Below, piece after piece: positions 26,867 through 35,030 of a stretch of DNA of 44,690 nt. Numbering within the stretch: the first letter of the stretch is position 1; each line of letters starts with the position of its first letter. Origin of the DNA: Neptuniibacter sp. UBA6509 (lineage in GTDB: Bacteria > Pseudomonadota > Gammaproteobacteria > Pseudomonadales > Balneatricaceae). A model generated the notes under the pieces. That model searched no databases. It saw only the letters and a list, made by a program, of their open reading frames with translations, and was not told where the DNA came from. The position numbers were made by a program, and so were the translations under genes. The stretch covers positions 1 through 44,690 of the forward strand of contig DJLT01000125.1 in NCBI GenBank assembly GCA_002435145.1, written 5' to 3'.

Positions 26867-27715
26867 ATGATTACAATACATTCAATTGCTGAACTGAGAG
26901 CGCAACTTAATAAAGCGCGTTTACAAGGTAAGCGGATTGGCTTCGTCCCAACGATGGGAAACTTACATGAAGGCCATCTACAACTGATAGATCAAGCACG
27001 GGCTTGTAGTGACGTTATTGTCTCATCCATCTTTGTGAATCCATTGCAGTTTGGTGCTGGAGAAGATCTAGACAGCTACCCTCGAACGTTAGCTGATGAC
27101 CAAGAAAAGCTTGCATCCAGAGGCTGTGACTTTCTCTTTGCCCCAACAGATGCAGAAGTCTATCCGCACGGCCGAGAAGCCCAAACACAAGTCGAAGTGC
27201 CTACCATATCAGACCTCTACTGCGGCGCATCTCGCCCGGGGCATTTCCGCGGTGTAGCCACCGTGGTTTGCAAACTGTTTGGCATGGTACAACCAGATGT
27301 CGCTATTTTTGGCGAAAAGGACTTCCAACAGCTGATGGTCATTCGCCGAATGACTGAAGATTTGAGCTTACCTGTCGAAATACAGGGAGCACCTATCGCA
27401 CGCAATGAGGATGGACTCGCATTAAGCTCGCGTAATGGTTATTTAAGCCCCGAAGAACTAAAAATAGCGACCACTTTGAATCGCACTCTACTAATTGCTA
27501 AGGATGCTCTTCTCAACGGCAGCAAGGACTTTAGTGGTATTGAAGAGCAAGCAGAGACAACTCTTGAAGAATCCGGTTTTAAACGTGATTACTATAAGAT
27601 CTGCCGTCGCTCTGATCTGCAACCTGCTACCGACTCAGACAAAGAACTCGTTATTGTGACAGCCGCATACATGGGCTCAACACGCCTTATTGATAATATT
27701 CAAATCAATTTATAA
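26867..27715 (+). CDS. panC: Pantothenate synthetase
   Basis: ATP-dependent joining of pantoate and beta-alanine to form pantothenate. The 282-residue protein carries the HIGH-like FVPTMGNLHEGHLQLI, SIFVNPLQFG, FGEKDFQQL (the ATP/magnesium-contacting block), and LALSSRNGYL near the KMSKS position. It begins two bases after panB and is followed six bases later by a very strong terminator, ending the dksA-to-panC gene run on this strand. No panD (aspartate decarboxylase) is in the window. Length and motifs are complete. Confidence 0.97.
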   Translation: MITIHSIAELRAQLNKARLQGKRIGFVPTMGNLHEGHLQLIDQARACSDVIVSSIFVNPLQFGAGEDLDSYPRTLADDQEKLASRGCDFLFAPTDAEVYPHGREAQTQVEVPTISDLYCGASRPGHFRGVATVVCKLFGMVQPDVAIFGEKDFQQLMVIRRMTEDLSLPVEIQGAPIARNEDGLALSSRNGYLSPEELKIATTLNRTLLIAKDALLNGSKDFSGIEEQAETTLEESGFKRDYYKICRRSDLQPATDSDKELVIVTAAYMGSTRLIDNIQINL

Positions 27716-27720
27716 CGCTA

Positions 27721-27756
27721 ATAGCTAAACGAAAGTTCTTTCGTTTAGCTATTTTT
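27721..27756 (+). terminator. Strong terminator after panC
   Basis: A perfect 15-base inverted repeat, ATAGCTAAACGAAAG (27721-27735) and its complement (27738-27752), followed by a T run to 27756. It begins five bases after the panC stop. The following stretch to 28108 contains no gene I can support. Confidence 0.9.
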
Positions 27757-28034
27757 GAAATCCCCTTACTTTTTGCACCGACATACACCTTCAGCCCCCT
27801 AAAATACTGCAACGCAACACTCCCAGCCACCAACCGAAGTCGTATACATCCCCGCTACTTTCGAGGCTTGACAAGCAGGGGGCTGGTCACGCAGACTGCT
27901 AAGACGATGAGTTCGTGCAGTGCAATAAAAACTATATAAATAGTCATCACTGCCGAGAAATGCGGTTTTTTTAACCCGTCATGCACAAATATGACGAATA
28001 AGGTTTTCGTATAAACGCCAATTTTCAATTGAAA

Positions 28035-28057
28035 CACTAAAGTCACTTTAGTGACTT
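28035..28057 (+). promoter_or_regulatory. Overlapping palindromes upstream of the thiolase gene
   Basis: Two perfect dyads are superimposed: CACTAAAG (28035-28042) with CTTTAGTG (28046-28053), and AAGTCACT (28040-28047) with AGTGACTT (28050-28057). They end 51 bases before the thiolase ATG. Such nested symmetry suggests an operator for a dimeric regulator. I cannot name the protein; FadR- or TetR-type regulators are only possibilities. Confidence 0.5.
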
Positions 28058-28108
28058 AAAATCATCGTTAACGAACTTTGTACATAGCTAAGCTAAGAGG
28101 CATTTCAA

Positions 28109-29290
28109 ATGCGTGACGTTGTTATTGTTGCTGCGGGTCGTACCGCAGTTGGTACTTTCGGTGGTTCCCTATCTAAAATTGCTGCATCAGATCTAGGTGC
28201 AACAGTTATTAAAGGCCTAATTGAAAAAGTTGATTTAGATCCAGCAAAAGTGGACGAAGTCATTTTAGGTCAAGTTTTAACAGCAGGCTGCGGTCAAAAC
28301 CCTGCTCGCCAAGCGACTCTGAATGCAGGTTTACCAAACTCAGTTTCGGCACTTACGATCAACAAAGTATGTGGTTCTGGTCTAAAAGCTATCCAGATGG
28401 CTACGCAAGCAATCCGTTGCGGCGATGCAGAGATCATCATTGCGGGTGGTCAGGAAAACATGAGCGCATCTGCTCACGTTCTGCCTAACTCTCGTAATGG
28501 CGCACGCATGGGCGATTGGAAAATGGTTGATACCATGATCAAAGATGGCCTTTGGGACGCATTCAATGATTACCACATGGGTATCACTACGGAGAATATC
28601 GTAGAGAAATATGGCTTCACGCGTGAAGAGCAAGATGCTTTCGCTTCTGCATCTCAGAACAAAGCAGAAGCAGCTGTAACTGGTGGCTTATTCAAAGATG
28701 AGATCATCCCTGTAACAATCCCTCAGCGCCGTGGCGATGATATTGTATTTGATACAGATGAGCAGCCACGTTTCAGCTGTACTCCTGAAGCACTTGCGAA
28801 GCTACGCCCTGCATTTAAGAAAGATGGCACAGTAACAGCAGGCAACTCTTCTACAATCAACGATGGTGCAGCTGCAGTTATCGTTTGTTCTGCAGAAAAA
28901 GCAGCAGAACTAGGCCTTCCAGTACTTGTAACTATTAAGGCTTACGCTTCTGCGGGTATTGATCCTGCTATCATGGGTACAGGCCCAATCTGCGCAACAC
29001 AGAAAGCACTTGAAAAGGCTGGCTGGAATGTAGATGACCTTGACCTTGTTGAAGCAAACGAAGCATTCGCTGCACAAGCAATGTCTGTAAACAAAGACCT
29101 AGGTTGGGATACAGATAAAGTAAACGTTAATGGCGGTGCAATCGCTCTGGGTCACCCAATCGGTGCTTCAGGTTGTCGTGTATTCGTGAGCCTAGTTCAC
29201 GAGATGGCACGTCGCGATGCTAAGAAAGGCCTTGCTACACTATGTATTGGTGGCGGCATGGGTACAGCACTTGCAGTTGAACGTAGCTAA
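28109..29290 (+). CDS. atoB: Acetyl-CoA C-acetyltransferase (biosynthetic-type thiolase)
   Basis: Condenses two acetyl-CoA to acetoacetyl-CoA, or the reverse. The 393-residue protein has the nucleophile cysteine in [11 protein letters not shown] (near residue 88), [17 protein letters not shown] with the catalytic His, and the second cysteine in CIGGGMGTA. The length and motifs fit PhaA/AtoB rather than the longer beta-oxidation FadA. No polyhydroxybutyrate synthase or beta-oxidation partner is adjacent, so the pathway is open. AAGAGG lies nine bases before the ATG. Codons are strongly restricted (many GCA, GGT, CTA), typical of high expression. The gene stands alone with its own terminator and an upstream palindrome. 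Confidence 0.94.
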   Translation: MRDVVIVAAGRTAVGTFGGSLSKIAASDLGATVIKGLIEKVDLDPAKVDEVILGQVLTAGCGQNPARQATLNAGLPNSVSALTINKVCGSGLKAIQMATQAIRCGDAEIIIAGGQENMSASAHVLPNSRNGARMGDWKMVDTMIKDGLWDAFNDYHMGITTENIVEKYGFTREEQDAFASASQNKAEAAVTGGLFKDEIIPVTIPQRRGDDIVFDTDEQPRFSCTPEALAKLRPAFKKDGTVTAGNSSTINDGAAAVIVCSAEKAAELGLPVLVTIKAYASAGIDPAIMGTGPICATQKALEKAGWNVDDLDLVEANEAFAAQAMSVNKDLGWDTDKVNVNGGAIALGHPIGASGCRVFVSLVHEMARRDAKKGLATLCIGGGMGTALAVERS

Positions 29291-29300
29291 TCGCTTTTTT

Positions 29301-29321
29301 GGGTAATCACTCTGATTACCC
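29301..29321 (+). other. Perfect hairpin just after the thiolase gene
   Basis: GGGTAATCA (29301-29309) and TGATTACCC (29313-29321) form a nine-base stem with a three-base loop, ten bases after the stop. It is flanked by T residues upstream and A residues downstream, so on the minus strand it could also act as a terminator. It stands directly before the main terminator. Confidence 0.6.
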
Positions 29322-29326
29322 AAAAC

Positions 29327-29358
29327 AAAAAACCGCAGCTGAGCTGCGGTTTTTTTTG
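29327..29358. terminator. Bidirectional terminator between atoB and the QueD-like gene
   Basis: CCGCAGCT (29333-29340) and AGCTGCGG (29342-29349) with A residues before and eight T residues after. It can end transcription from both converging genes. Confidence 0.85.
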
Positions 29359-29385
29359 CCTTAAATTTGGCTTAACAAATAAAGG

Positions 29386-30222
29386 TTATGCCTGTGCTAT
29401 TGCACCTTTACCTACACCTTCATACGCCTTAACTAGAACCTCATCATTAGGACGACTTAGCTTAATTTGCTGCGCTAAATGGGAGGCAATCAGCTCAACC
29501 GTGGTATCCGTATCAATCAAATAGCACACACTTGCAGGCAGACTGATTGAAAACTCACCTTGCGGCGCTTGATAAGCGTATTCATGCACGGTATCACTTT
29601 GTGATGTAAGGTGTGACTCAGAACCTATATAGATTTCTTTAAAGCGTTCTGCCCACTCCAACTCTAAATCATTATCTCGCTGTCCATTAATATACAACTC
29701 AATTTTAGAACGATGACCATGCGCTATACGCTGGCAGTTACCATCATGCTTTTGCAGGCCATGACTGTAGTGATAGAAAGCGCCATCAATTTTTTCTGGT
29801 ACAAAACGAATATTTAACCCTTTAACTTCGCCCGGAAACAGATCGAGTAGCTTATCTTTACACCACTCAGCTAATGACTCTTCAGTCACTTCAGGCAGAT
29901 CAACTAAACAAATAGCCGCTTTAGGTGAGCGACACACAAATCTCTCGCCAGTTTTATACAGCCATTCAACTTGCGTATAACCCTCTTCCGTATGCTGACT
30001 CAAACGCGGCATCTGTGTAGGCACAACTAAAGCGTGATCAATCCAGAGATCAAACCATTTTTTAACCTCTTTTTTCACTATACCGAAATCGCAAATCATA
30101 CCTTGTTCATTTAAGCTTCCATCAAGCTCTAATTGCACAAGCCAAGATTCCCCCATAAGCCCTCTCTGAGGGTGAAGATAGGAAAAATCAACATTGGTAA
30201 GATTATCTACAAACAATTTCAC
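29386..30222 (-). CDS. Two-domain 6-carboxytetrahydropterin synthase-like (QueD/PTPS) protein
   Basis: A 278-residue protein made of two T-fold (PTPS-like) units, about twice the length of ordinary QueD. The first unit (about 1-145; GESWLVQLELDG, CDFGIVKKEVKKWFD, IDHALVVP) keeps the fold's hallmarks but lacks the zinc-binding HxH, reading MGES in its place. The second unit (about 147-278) has HYSHGLQ and CQRIAHGHRSKIEL, that is, the Cys, His and HGH of an intact zinc site. QueD makes 6-carboxytetrahydropterin for queuosine; whether this fusion does the same is not shown. gluQ, an enzyme using queuosine tRNA, lies 11 kb away, which is only loose support. It is convergent with atoB and divergent from rsuA. 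Confidence 0.75.
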   Translation of the reverse strand: MKLFVDNLTNVDFSYLHPQRGLMGESWLVQLELDGSLNEQGMICDFGIVKKEVKKWFDLWIDHALVVPTQMPRLSQHTEEGYTQVEWLYKTGERFVCRSPKAAICLVDLPEVTEESLAEWCKDKLLDLFPGEVKGLNIRFVPEKIDGAFYHYSHGLQKHDGNCQRIAHGHRSKIELYINGQRDNDLELEWAERFKEIYIGSESHLTSQSDTVHEYAYQAPQGEFSISLPASVCYLIDTDTTVELIASHLAQQIKLSRPNDEVLVKAYEGVGKGAIAQA

Positions 30223-30310
30223 AAGCGGGCTCCACGGTTAAGACGCGTATTTTAGCCTAAATTTAGCCGGTAAAAAACGCCGTAGGCTGTAGGGGATAAG
30301 CTGCATCAGA

Positions 30311-30316
30311 TATAAT
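30311..30316 (+). promoter_or_regulatory. Candidate -10 element for rsuA-rsmC
   Basis: A perfect TATAAT at 30311-30316, with only a weak -35 (TGTAGG at 30288-30293, 17-base spacer). It lies 50 bases upstream of the rsuA ATG in the divergent gap. Confidence 0.4.
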
Positions 30317-30365
30317 AGCTACTTTCTTACATGCTTGACTGACGAAGTGATGAAAAAGTACTGAT

Positions 30366-31061
30366 ATGCGCCTCGATAAATATCTATCTCAATCTACTGA
30401 TTACTCCCGTAAGGAAGTTCGCCGTTTTCTTAAAATGGGGGAAGTCACTCTCAATGGAGAAGAGGTGCGTGATCCATCGATGCATGTGAATGAAGTAGAG
30501 GATGAGATCTATCTCAACGGCTATCCCCTTGAGGCCCCTGGGGAAAAATATCTAATGCTAAACAAACCGCTAGGCTGCGTCTGCTCTAACAATGACGGCA
30601 CTCATCCAAGCGTACTCAGCTTTATCGACCTCCCAAGGGCAAACGAACTAGTTATCTGTGGGCGACTCGATGTCGACACCACAGGGCTCGTTCTAATCAC
30701 AACCGATGGTAAGTGGGCACATAGAATCACCTCACCTAAGCATAAAACAGGGAAACTCTACCAAGTGGTAACAGCTGACCCTATTCCCGAAGATGCTGTC
30801 GATAAATTTGCCCAAGGTATGATGCTCATTAACGACAAAGTCCGCACGAAGCCCGCTGAACTGCGCATTACCGCATCAAATGAGGCAGAAGTTATTCTAA
30901 CTGAAGGCCGTTACCATCAGGTTAAGCGCATGTTTGGCGCAATCGGCAACAAAGTTGAAGAGTTACATCGAGCAAGTATTGGTAATATCCATCTTGATGA
31001 AGACTTAGAATTAGGCGAATACCGCTTTTTAACTGACCAAGAGATCAATAGCATCCAATGA
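30366..31061 (+). CDS. rsuA: 16S rRNA pseudouridine(516) synthase
   Basis: Isomerises U516 of 16S rRNA. The 231-residue protein has an N-terminal S4 domain (MRLDKYLSQSTDYSRKEVRRFL) and the RsuA-type catalytic domain with the essential aspartate in GRLDVDTTGLVLITTDG, then KTGKLYQV and EGRYHQVKRMFGAIGN. Length and the GRLDVDTTGL form separate it from the larger RluB/E/F group, although small paralogues such as RluE cannot be wholly excluded. The stop overlaps the next ATG (ATGA), so it is translationally coupled to rsmC, another 16S rRNA modification enzyme. No strong Shine-Dalgarno is seen before the ATG. Confidence 0.9.
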   Translation: MRLDKYLSQSTDYSRKEVRRFLKMGEVTLNGEEVRDPSMHVNEVEDEIYLNGYPLEAPGEKYLMLNKPLGCVCSNNDGTHPSVLSFIDLPRANELVICGRLDVDTTGLVLITTDGKWAHRITSPKHKTGKLYQVVTADPIPEDAVDKFAQGMMLINDKVRTKPAELRITASNEAEVILTEGRYHQVKRMFGAIGNKVEELHRASIGNIHLDEDLELGEYRFLTDQEINSIQ

Positions 31062-32098
31062 GTGATTCAGCCTTCCCACTGCTTGCTCCATACATCAAGA
31101 GCGCAAAAGCGAAAAGCCTTTGGCTAACCGATGAAAATCTTCTCGATACGAACTTACAGCCTAATGAATCAGTTATCTGTATTACCAACCGACTAGATCT
31201 ACACGCACACTTACAAAAACAGGGCTGGAAAGCCTTCTTTTCTGACTATGACCTATCCATTATCGAAGATAACAGTTTAGAGCGCGTGGTCTATCGTGTA
31301 TCGAAAGAAAAGCTCGTCACTCACCATCTTATTAATGAAGCTTATCGCTGCCTGAGAGTAGGCGGTGAATTGATCATTGCCGGCGATAAAAATGAGGGGA
31401 TCAAAACCTATTTCAGCAAAGCTAAAAAGCTTTTAGGAATGGGAGAGACTAGCAAAGTTGATAGAGATACTTGGCTCGCCCAACTGACCAAAATTAATGA
31501 ATCCAGCGAACAACGGCTAGACGATAAAGATTACCACCAGCTACGCGCTAGCTGCGCAGATGAAAACTTTGAGTATCAAAGCAAGCCTGGTGTTTTTGGT
31601 TGGGATAAAGTAGATAAAGGAAGCGCTTATCTTATTGAAAACTTAGATAGCTTTCTCATGACACTCCCTGAACCACCCAAAAGTGCACTCGATCTTGGCT
31701 GTGGCTACGGTTACCTATCGCTTAACCTAACTCATTTAGATATCCCCGTTACAGCAACCGACAATAACGCGGCGGCCATCCGCGCCTGCGAACGAAATTT
31801 TGATCGCTATCCAATTGATGGCAAAGTTATTCCAGCCAGTTGCGCGCAAGGCATTAGCGAGAAGTTTGATCTGATTGTCTGCAACCCACCTTTCCATGCA
31901 GGTTTTTCAATTGATGGAGACCTAACGGACCGGTTTGTAAAAGCCGCACATGATCGTTTGCATAAACGCGGTATCGCTTGCTTTGTCACCAACATGCATA
32001 TCCCTATCGAGCGTAAAGCTAAGAAATATTTCCATCAGGCTGAATGCATTATGTCCAACGGCAACTTTAAACTTGTACGACTTAGCCATAAAACGTAA
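31058..32098 (+). CDS. rsmC: 16S rRNA (guanine(1207)-N2)-methyltransferase
   Basis: SAM-dependent methylation of G1207 in the small subunit. The 346-residue protein has the RsmC arrangement: a degenerate N-terminal methyltransferase-like half (about 1-180) and an active C-terminal half with LDLGCGYGYLSL (SAM site) and CNPPFHAGFSIDGDLTDRF (NPPF catalytic motif). This duplicated form separates it from RlmG only by overall similarity, which I judge to favour RsmC. It overlaps rsuA by four bases, so one message carries two ribosomal-RNA modifiers. It converges on the EamA gene with 26 bases between. Confidence 0.9.
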   Translation: MSDSAFPLLAPYIKSAKAKSLWLTDENLLDTNLQPNESVICITNRLDLHAHLQKQGWKAFFSDYDLSIIEDNSLERVVYRVSKEKLVTHHLINEAYRCLRVGGELIIAGDKNEGIKTYFSKAKKLLGMGETSKVDRDTWLAQLTKINESSEQRLDDKDYHQLRASCADENFEYQSKPGVFGWDKVDKGSAYLIENLDSFLMTLPEPPKSALDLGCGYGYLSLNLTHLDIPVTATDNNAAAIRACERNFDRYPIDGKVIPASCAQGISEKFDLIVCNPPFHAGFSIDGDLTDRFVKAAHDRLHKRGIACFVTNMHIPIERKAKKYFHQAECIMSNGNFKLVRLSHKT

Positions 32099-32124
32099 AG
32101 CGTTTGTTTAGCCCCAGTTAAAAA

Positions 32125-33006
32125 TTAACAAGGACGGCGTTTAACGGTTAAATAAACACCAATAACCGTTACGCCAATGCCTGTTAAAGCATAAGCATTT
32201 AACGTTTCACCAAACAAAAACCAAGCCTCCAAAGCGGTAAGTGGCGGCACCAGATAAAAATAACTCACCACCTTACTTGCCTCACCCTCACGGATCATCA
32301 CTAAAAGCAACAAAATAGCTATCACAGATAACGCCAGCACCATCCACAATAGCGCTCCTATTAATGGCCAGCTCCAGATAACAATGCCGGAATCAAACTG
32401 CCAAGCTAATAACGCCATCACCATTGCCGTGGCTAAATATTGATAAAAAGCCCCAACCATTAGATCCACACCTGAACCAAAACGTTTTTGATAGAGCGTA
32501 CCCACAGAAATAGCAACCAATGCAAGCAGTGCAGCGCTCCATGCTTCCCAACCGGCAACACCTCCCCCCTGAGAATCACTTTGGCTGACTACCAATAACA
32601 CACCGACAAAACCCACCAGCAATCCTAACCACTGAACTTTATGTAAGCGCTCACTTATCCATAACCAGCCTATCATGGCGGTCAGCAATGGTTGTACACC
32701 GACGATAAGTGCCGTTATCCCTGCGGGTAATGACCAACCGATTGCAGCAAAAACACCGCCTAAGTAACACGCATGTACAAGAAACCCTACCATCATCTGA
32801 TGAGCCGCCTGTTTAGGTGAACACCACTTTGGCTTGCGCCAAAGTAATAGCCCTGCGAAAACCACCAGCGTCAGCAACATACGCAGTAACAAAACACTAA
32901 ACGGCTCCATATACGGCACCGCATATTTAGCACCAATAAATCCGGTACTCCAAATACCCACAAACGCCCAAGGCACCAACTTTAACTGCTGATCTTTAGT
33001 TAACAC
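32125..33006 (-). CDS. EamA/DMT-family transporter
   Basis: Inner-membrane drug/metabolite transporter with ten predicted helices arranged as two EamA repeats (about residues 8-135 and 150-290). Typical elements are WSTGFIGAKYAVPYMEPF in helix 1, LTAMIGWLWISERLHKVQWLGLLVGFVGVLLV at the end of the first repeat and a matching FGETLNAYALTGIGVTVIGVYL at the end of the second. I begin it at GTG 33006, eight bases after AAGG; the frame extends to a GTG at 33015, but that lies directly on the AAGG. It is divergent from a MocR-type regulator with shared repeat elements, so that regulator probably controls it. The substrate, perhaps an amino acid or vitamin-like amine, is not evident. Confidence 0.88.
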   Translation of the reverse strand: MLTKDQQLKLVPWAFVGIWSTGFIGAKYAVPYMEPFSVLLLRMLLTLVVFAGLLLWRKPKWCSPKQAAHQMMVGFLVHACYLGGVFAAIGWSLPAGITALIVGVQPLLTAMIGWLWISERLHKVQWLGLLVGFVGVLLVVSQSDSQGGGVAGWEAWSAALLALVAISVGTLYQKRFGSGVDLMVGAFYQYLATAMVMALLAWQFDSGIVIWSWPLIGALLWMVLALSVIAILLLLVMIREGEASKVVSYFYLVPPLTALEAWFLFGETLNAYALTGIGVTVIGVYLTVKRRPC

Positions 33007-33124
33007 ACCATGCACCTTAAAAAACGTATATTACGGCTTCCCATCACTCTACCAATAGAAATAAGCGATCAACAAAACCCTATGTAGGCTAACCACTCTA
33101 AAGAGATAAACCGCGGCGGAAAAG

Positions 33125-33212
33125 GGACACAGAAAAGCAATTAAAGGGGTACAGAAACACGAACAAGCAATTAAAAAATGATATTTACAGCCTTTTAAAA
33201 TACCCTGTACCC
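33125..33212. promoter_or_regulatory. Predicted MocR operator and promoter region
   Basis: Inverted pair GGGTACAG (33147-33154) and CTGTACCC (33205-33212), plus a variant GGACACAG (33125-33132). An exact 11-base direct repeat AAGCAATTAAA occurs at 33135-33145 and 33165-33175, 30 bases (about three turns) apart. A -10-like TAAAAT lies at 33196-33201, so the message would start about 0-5 bases before the regulator ATG. The right arm abuts that ATG. This is where a MocR protein would bind to control itself and the EamA gene. Region 33007-33124 shows nothing else. Confidence 0.6.
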
Positions 33213-34613
33213 ATGAATAAGTATTCTCAGTTAGTACAGCAACTAAAAAAACGTATCGAAAAAGGCGAGCTGACGCCGGGATCGCGTCTCCCCTCCATCC
33301 GGCTTTTAAGTCAGCAATATCAGCTGAGTAAAAACACCGTCATTAGGGCACTGACCGAGCTAGAAAACTTAAAGCTCCTTCAAGCCAAACCTAGACAAGG
33401 CTTTTTTGTCTGCGCCCCACAAAAACAGATTCCAGCGCTTCAACCTAAACAAGTAACGCTAGGTGCAACCGCATTTTCTGTGCTCGGCGCAGCAAACAAA
33501 CCCGGCCTACTTGCTTTAGGTTCAGCCTACCCTGATTCACGCTGGCCTACCGTAAGCTGGTATTATCAACAACAAGCAAAAACCGCTCGCCGTTGGGCAC
33601 GTGCAAACCACCAGCGCCGCAGCCATTACAGCACTCCTCCCGGAGACCCAAGCCTACGAAAATCCTTAGCCGACCACCTGAACGCCACGGCACTGAGCTG
33701 CAATAGTGAAGAGATTGTTATTACCCAAGGCGCACAAGAGGCGCTTTCCCTGTGTCTTCGCTCAGTAGCAGAGGTAGGCGATACTATTGCCGTAGAATCA
33801 CCTTGTTACTATGGCACGCTCCAATGTATAGAAGCGCTAGGCCTAAACGTATTAGAGTTACCCTCAGACCCGGTACAAGGCACTAATTTAGATGCCCTAG
33901 AAAGCGCGCTCAACCAATGGCCAATTAAAGCGGTACTCACTAACCCGAGCTTTAATAACCCCTTAGGCTTCAACCTCGATTTAGCAACGCGTAAGCGCCT
34001 GATAAACATAGCCAACCGTTGGAATATTGCTATTATCGAGGATGACGTATTCGCTGAACTAAGCTACAACCAACAACGATCCACCCCTATAAAAGCACTT
34101 GATACAGAACAACGCGTGCTGCACTGTGGCTCCTTCTCAAAAACAGTCGATGTTGATATTAGACTCGGTTGGGTACTTCCCGGCCGATATTATGAAAAGG
34201 TCAATTATTATAAATACGTTACCAGCATCGCTTGCCCTGCGTTAACTCAACAAGCTATCAGTGAACTATTAATCGGTCGCCGCTATCGCCGCCATCTGAT
34301 TCAAGTGAGCCGAAGCTATCAAGAACGTGCCGATATGCTCGCTGAAGATGTTCACCGCTACTGGCCAGATAAAACTCTCTTTATCCAACCCAAAGGCGGG
34401 ATACTTCAGTGGTTTAATCTGCCCGAACAGATCAACAGTGATCAACTCTTTAAGCAAGCACTTAAGGCAGGTATAGGCATCTCCCCTGGTAACCTTTTCT
34501 GTGCTGATAATCGTTTCAATCACCACATCCGCTTATGTTATGCACACTACACCCAGAGCGAAGAGCAGGTGACTGCGATTGCTAAACTCGGCGAAATGAT
34601 GGAAAAGCTCTGA
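33213..34613 (+). CDS. MocR/PdxR-type transcriptional regulator (GntR + aminotransferase-like)
   Basis: A 466-residue fusion of an N-terminal GntR winged helix (about 1-70; ELTPGSRLPSIRLLSQQYQLSKNTVIRAL) and a fold-type I aminotransferase-like domain (about 95-466). The PLP lysine is in HCGSFSKTVDVDIRLGW and the cofactor aspartate in IIEDDVFAEL. MocR proteins use PLP or its adducts as a ligand and often regulate a neighbouring divergent gene, here the EamA transporter. No Shine-Dalgarno precedes the ATG, and a -10 element lies only 12 bases upstream, so a leaderless message is plausible. PdxR, GabR or TauR identity cannot be chosen: no gab, tau or pdx genes are adjacent. Confidence 0.9.
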   Translation: MNKYSQLVQQLKKRIEKGELTPGSRLPSIRLLSQQYQLSKNTVIRALTELENLKLLQAKPRQGFFVCAPQKQIPALQPKQVTLGATAFSVLGAANKPGLLALGSAYPDSRWPTVSWYYQQQAKTARRWARANHQRRSHYSTPPGDPSLRKSLADHLNATALSCNSEEIVITQGAQEALSLCLRSVAEVGDTIAVESPCYYGTLQCIEALGLNVLELPSDPVQGTNLDALESALNQWPIKAVLTNPSFNNPLGFNLDLATRKRLINIANRWNIAIIEDDVFAELSYNQQRSTPIKALDTEQRVLHCGSFSKTVDVDIRLGWVLPGRYYEKVNYYKYVTSIACPALTQQAISELLIGRRYRRHLIQVSRSYQERADMLAEDVHRYWPDKTLFIQPKGGILQWFNLPEQINSDQLFKQALKAGIGISPGNLFCADNRFNHHIRLCYAHYTQSEEQVTAIAKLGEMMEKL

Positions 34614-34705
34614 AGGTTTTCCACCGCTGATAGAAATATAACCAACTTCCTATAGCCCTTTATTTATAAGGCTCACAGTGAGCTGCACTCAGACTACTAA
34701 CGAAC

Positions 34706-34934
34706 TTATCCACAGAAATATGGGATAAGTTTAAAGCACTTCTAAGTCAGAATATTCAGCAATCGGATTTCGACCTTAAGTTTTGGCCAAATATAAGGCC
34801 TTAGCCTCACCTGTGAATAAACTCTAGTTTTATCTCAGCGCTCTAAAATGACAGATTGTGAACAATTCCCTGAAAACCTCATTAATACTGACCTACAGCG
34901 ATTCACTCTCAAGCTATCAACGCACTTATCCACA
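34706..34934. other. Cluster of DnaA boxes between convergent genes
   Basis: Perfect TTATCCACA at 34706-34714 and 34926-34934 (plus strand), TTATTCACA on the minus strand at 34812-34820, and a one-mismatch TTGTTCACA on the minus strand at 34857-34865. The two perfect boxes share flanks (AACG.ACTTATCCACA.AAA). The first also lies in a perfect nine-base dyad AACTTATCC (34703-34711)/GGATAAGTT (34723-34731). The 417-base gap 34614-35030 lies between two stop codons, so a promoter role is unlikely. A DnaA-titration or reactivation site (datA/DARS-like) is possible; no origin genes are near. Confidence 0.55.
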
Positions 34935-34975
34935 TAAAACTTGGATGAAAAATGATTAGACTTATTCGCTAACAT

Positions 34976-35004
34976 AAAAAAACCGCCGATATCCGGCGGT
35001 TTTT
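34976..35004 (-). terminator. acnA terminator, probably bidirectional
   Basis: CCGCCG (34983-34988) and CGGCGG (34994-34999) with seven A residues before and five T residues after. It ends 26 bases beyond the acnA stop (on the minus strand). Confidence 0.85.
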
Positions 35005-35030
35005 CATTTTCGATAACAGCAGTACCGATG

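Noticed and set aside
27855-28046. 63-codon minus-strand frame between panC and the thiolase gene
   Set aside because: It overlaps the palindromic operator region and shows no coding character.
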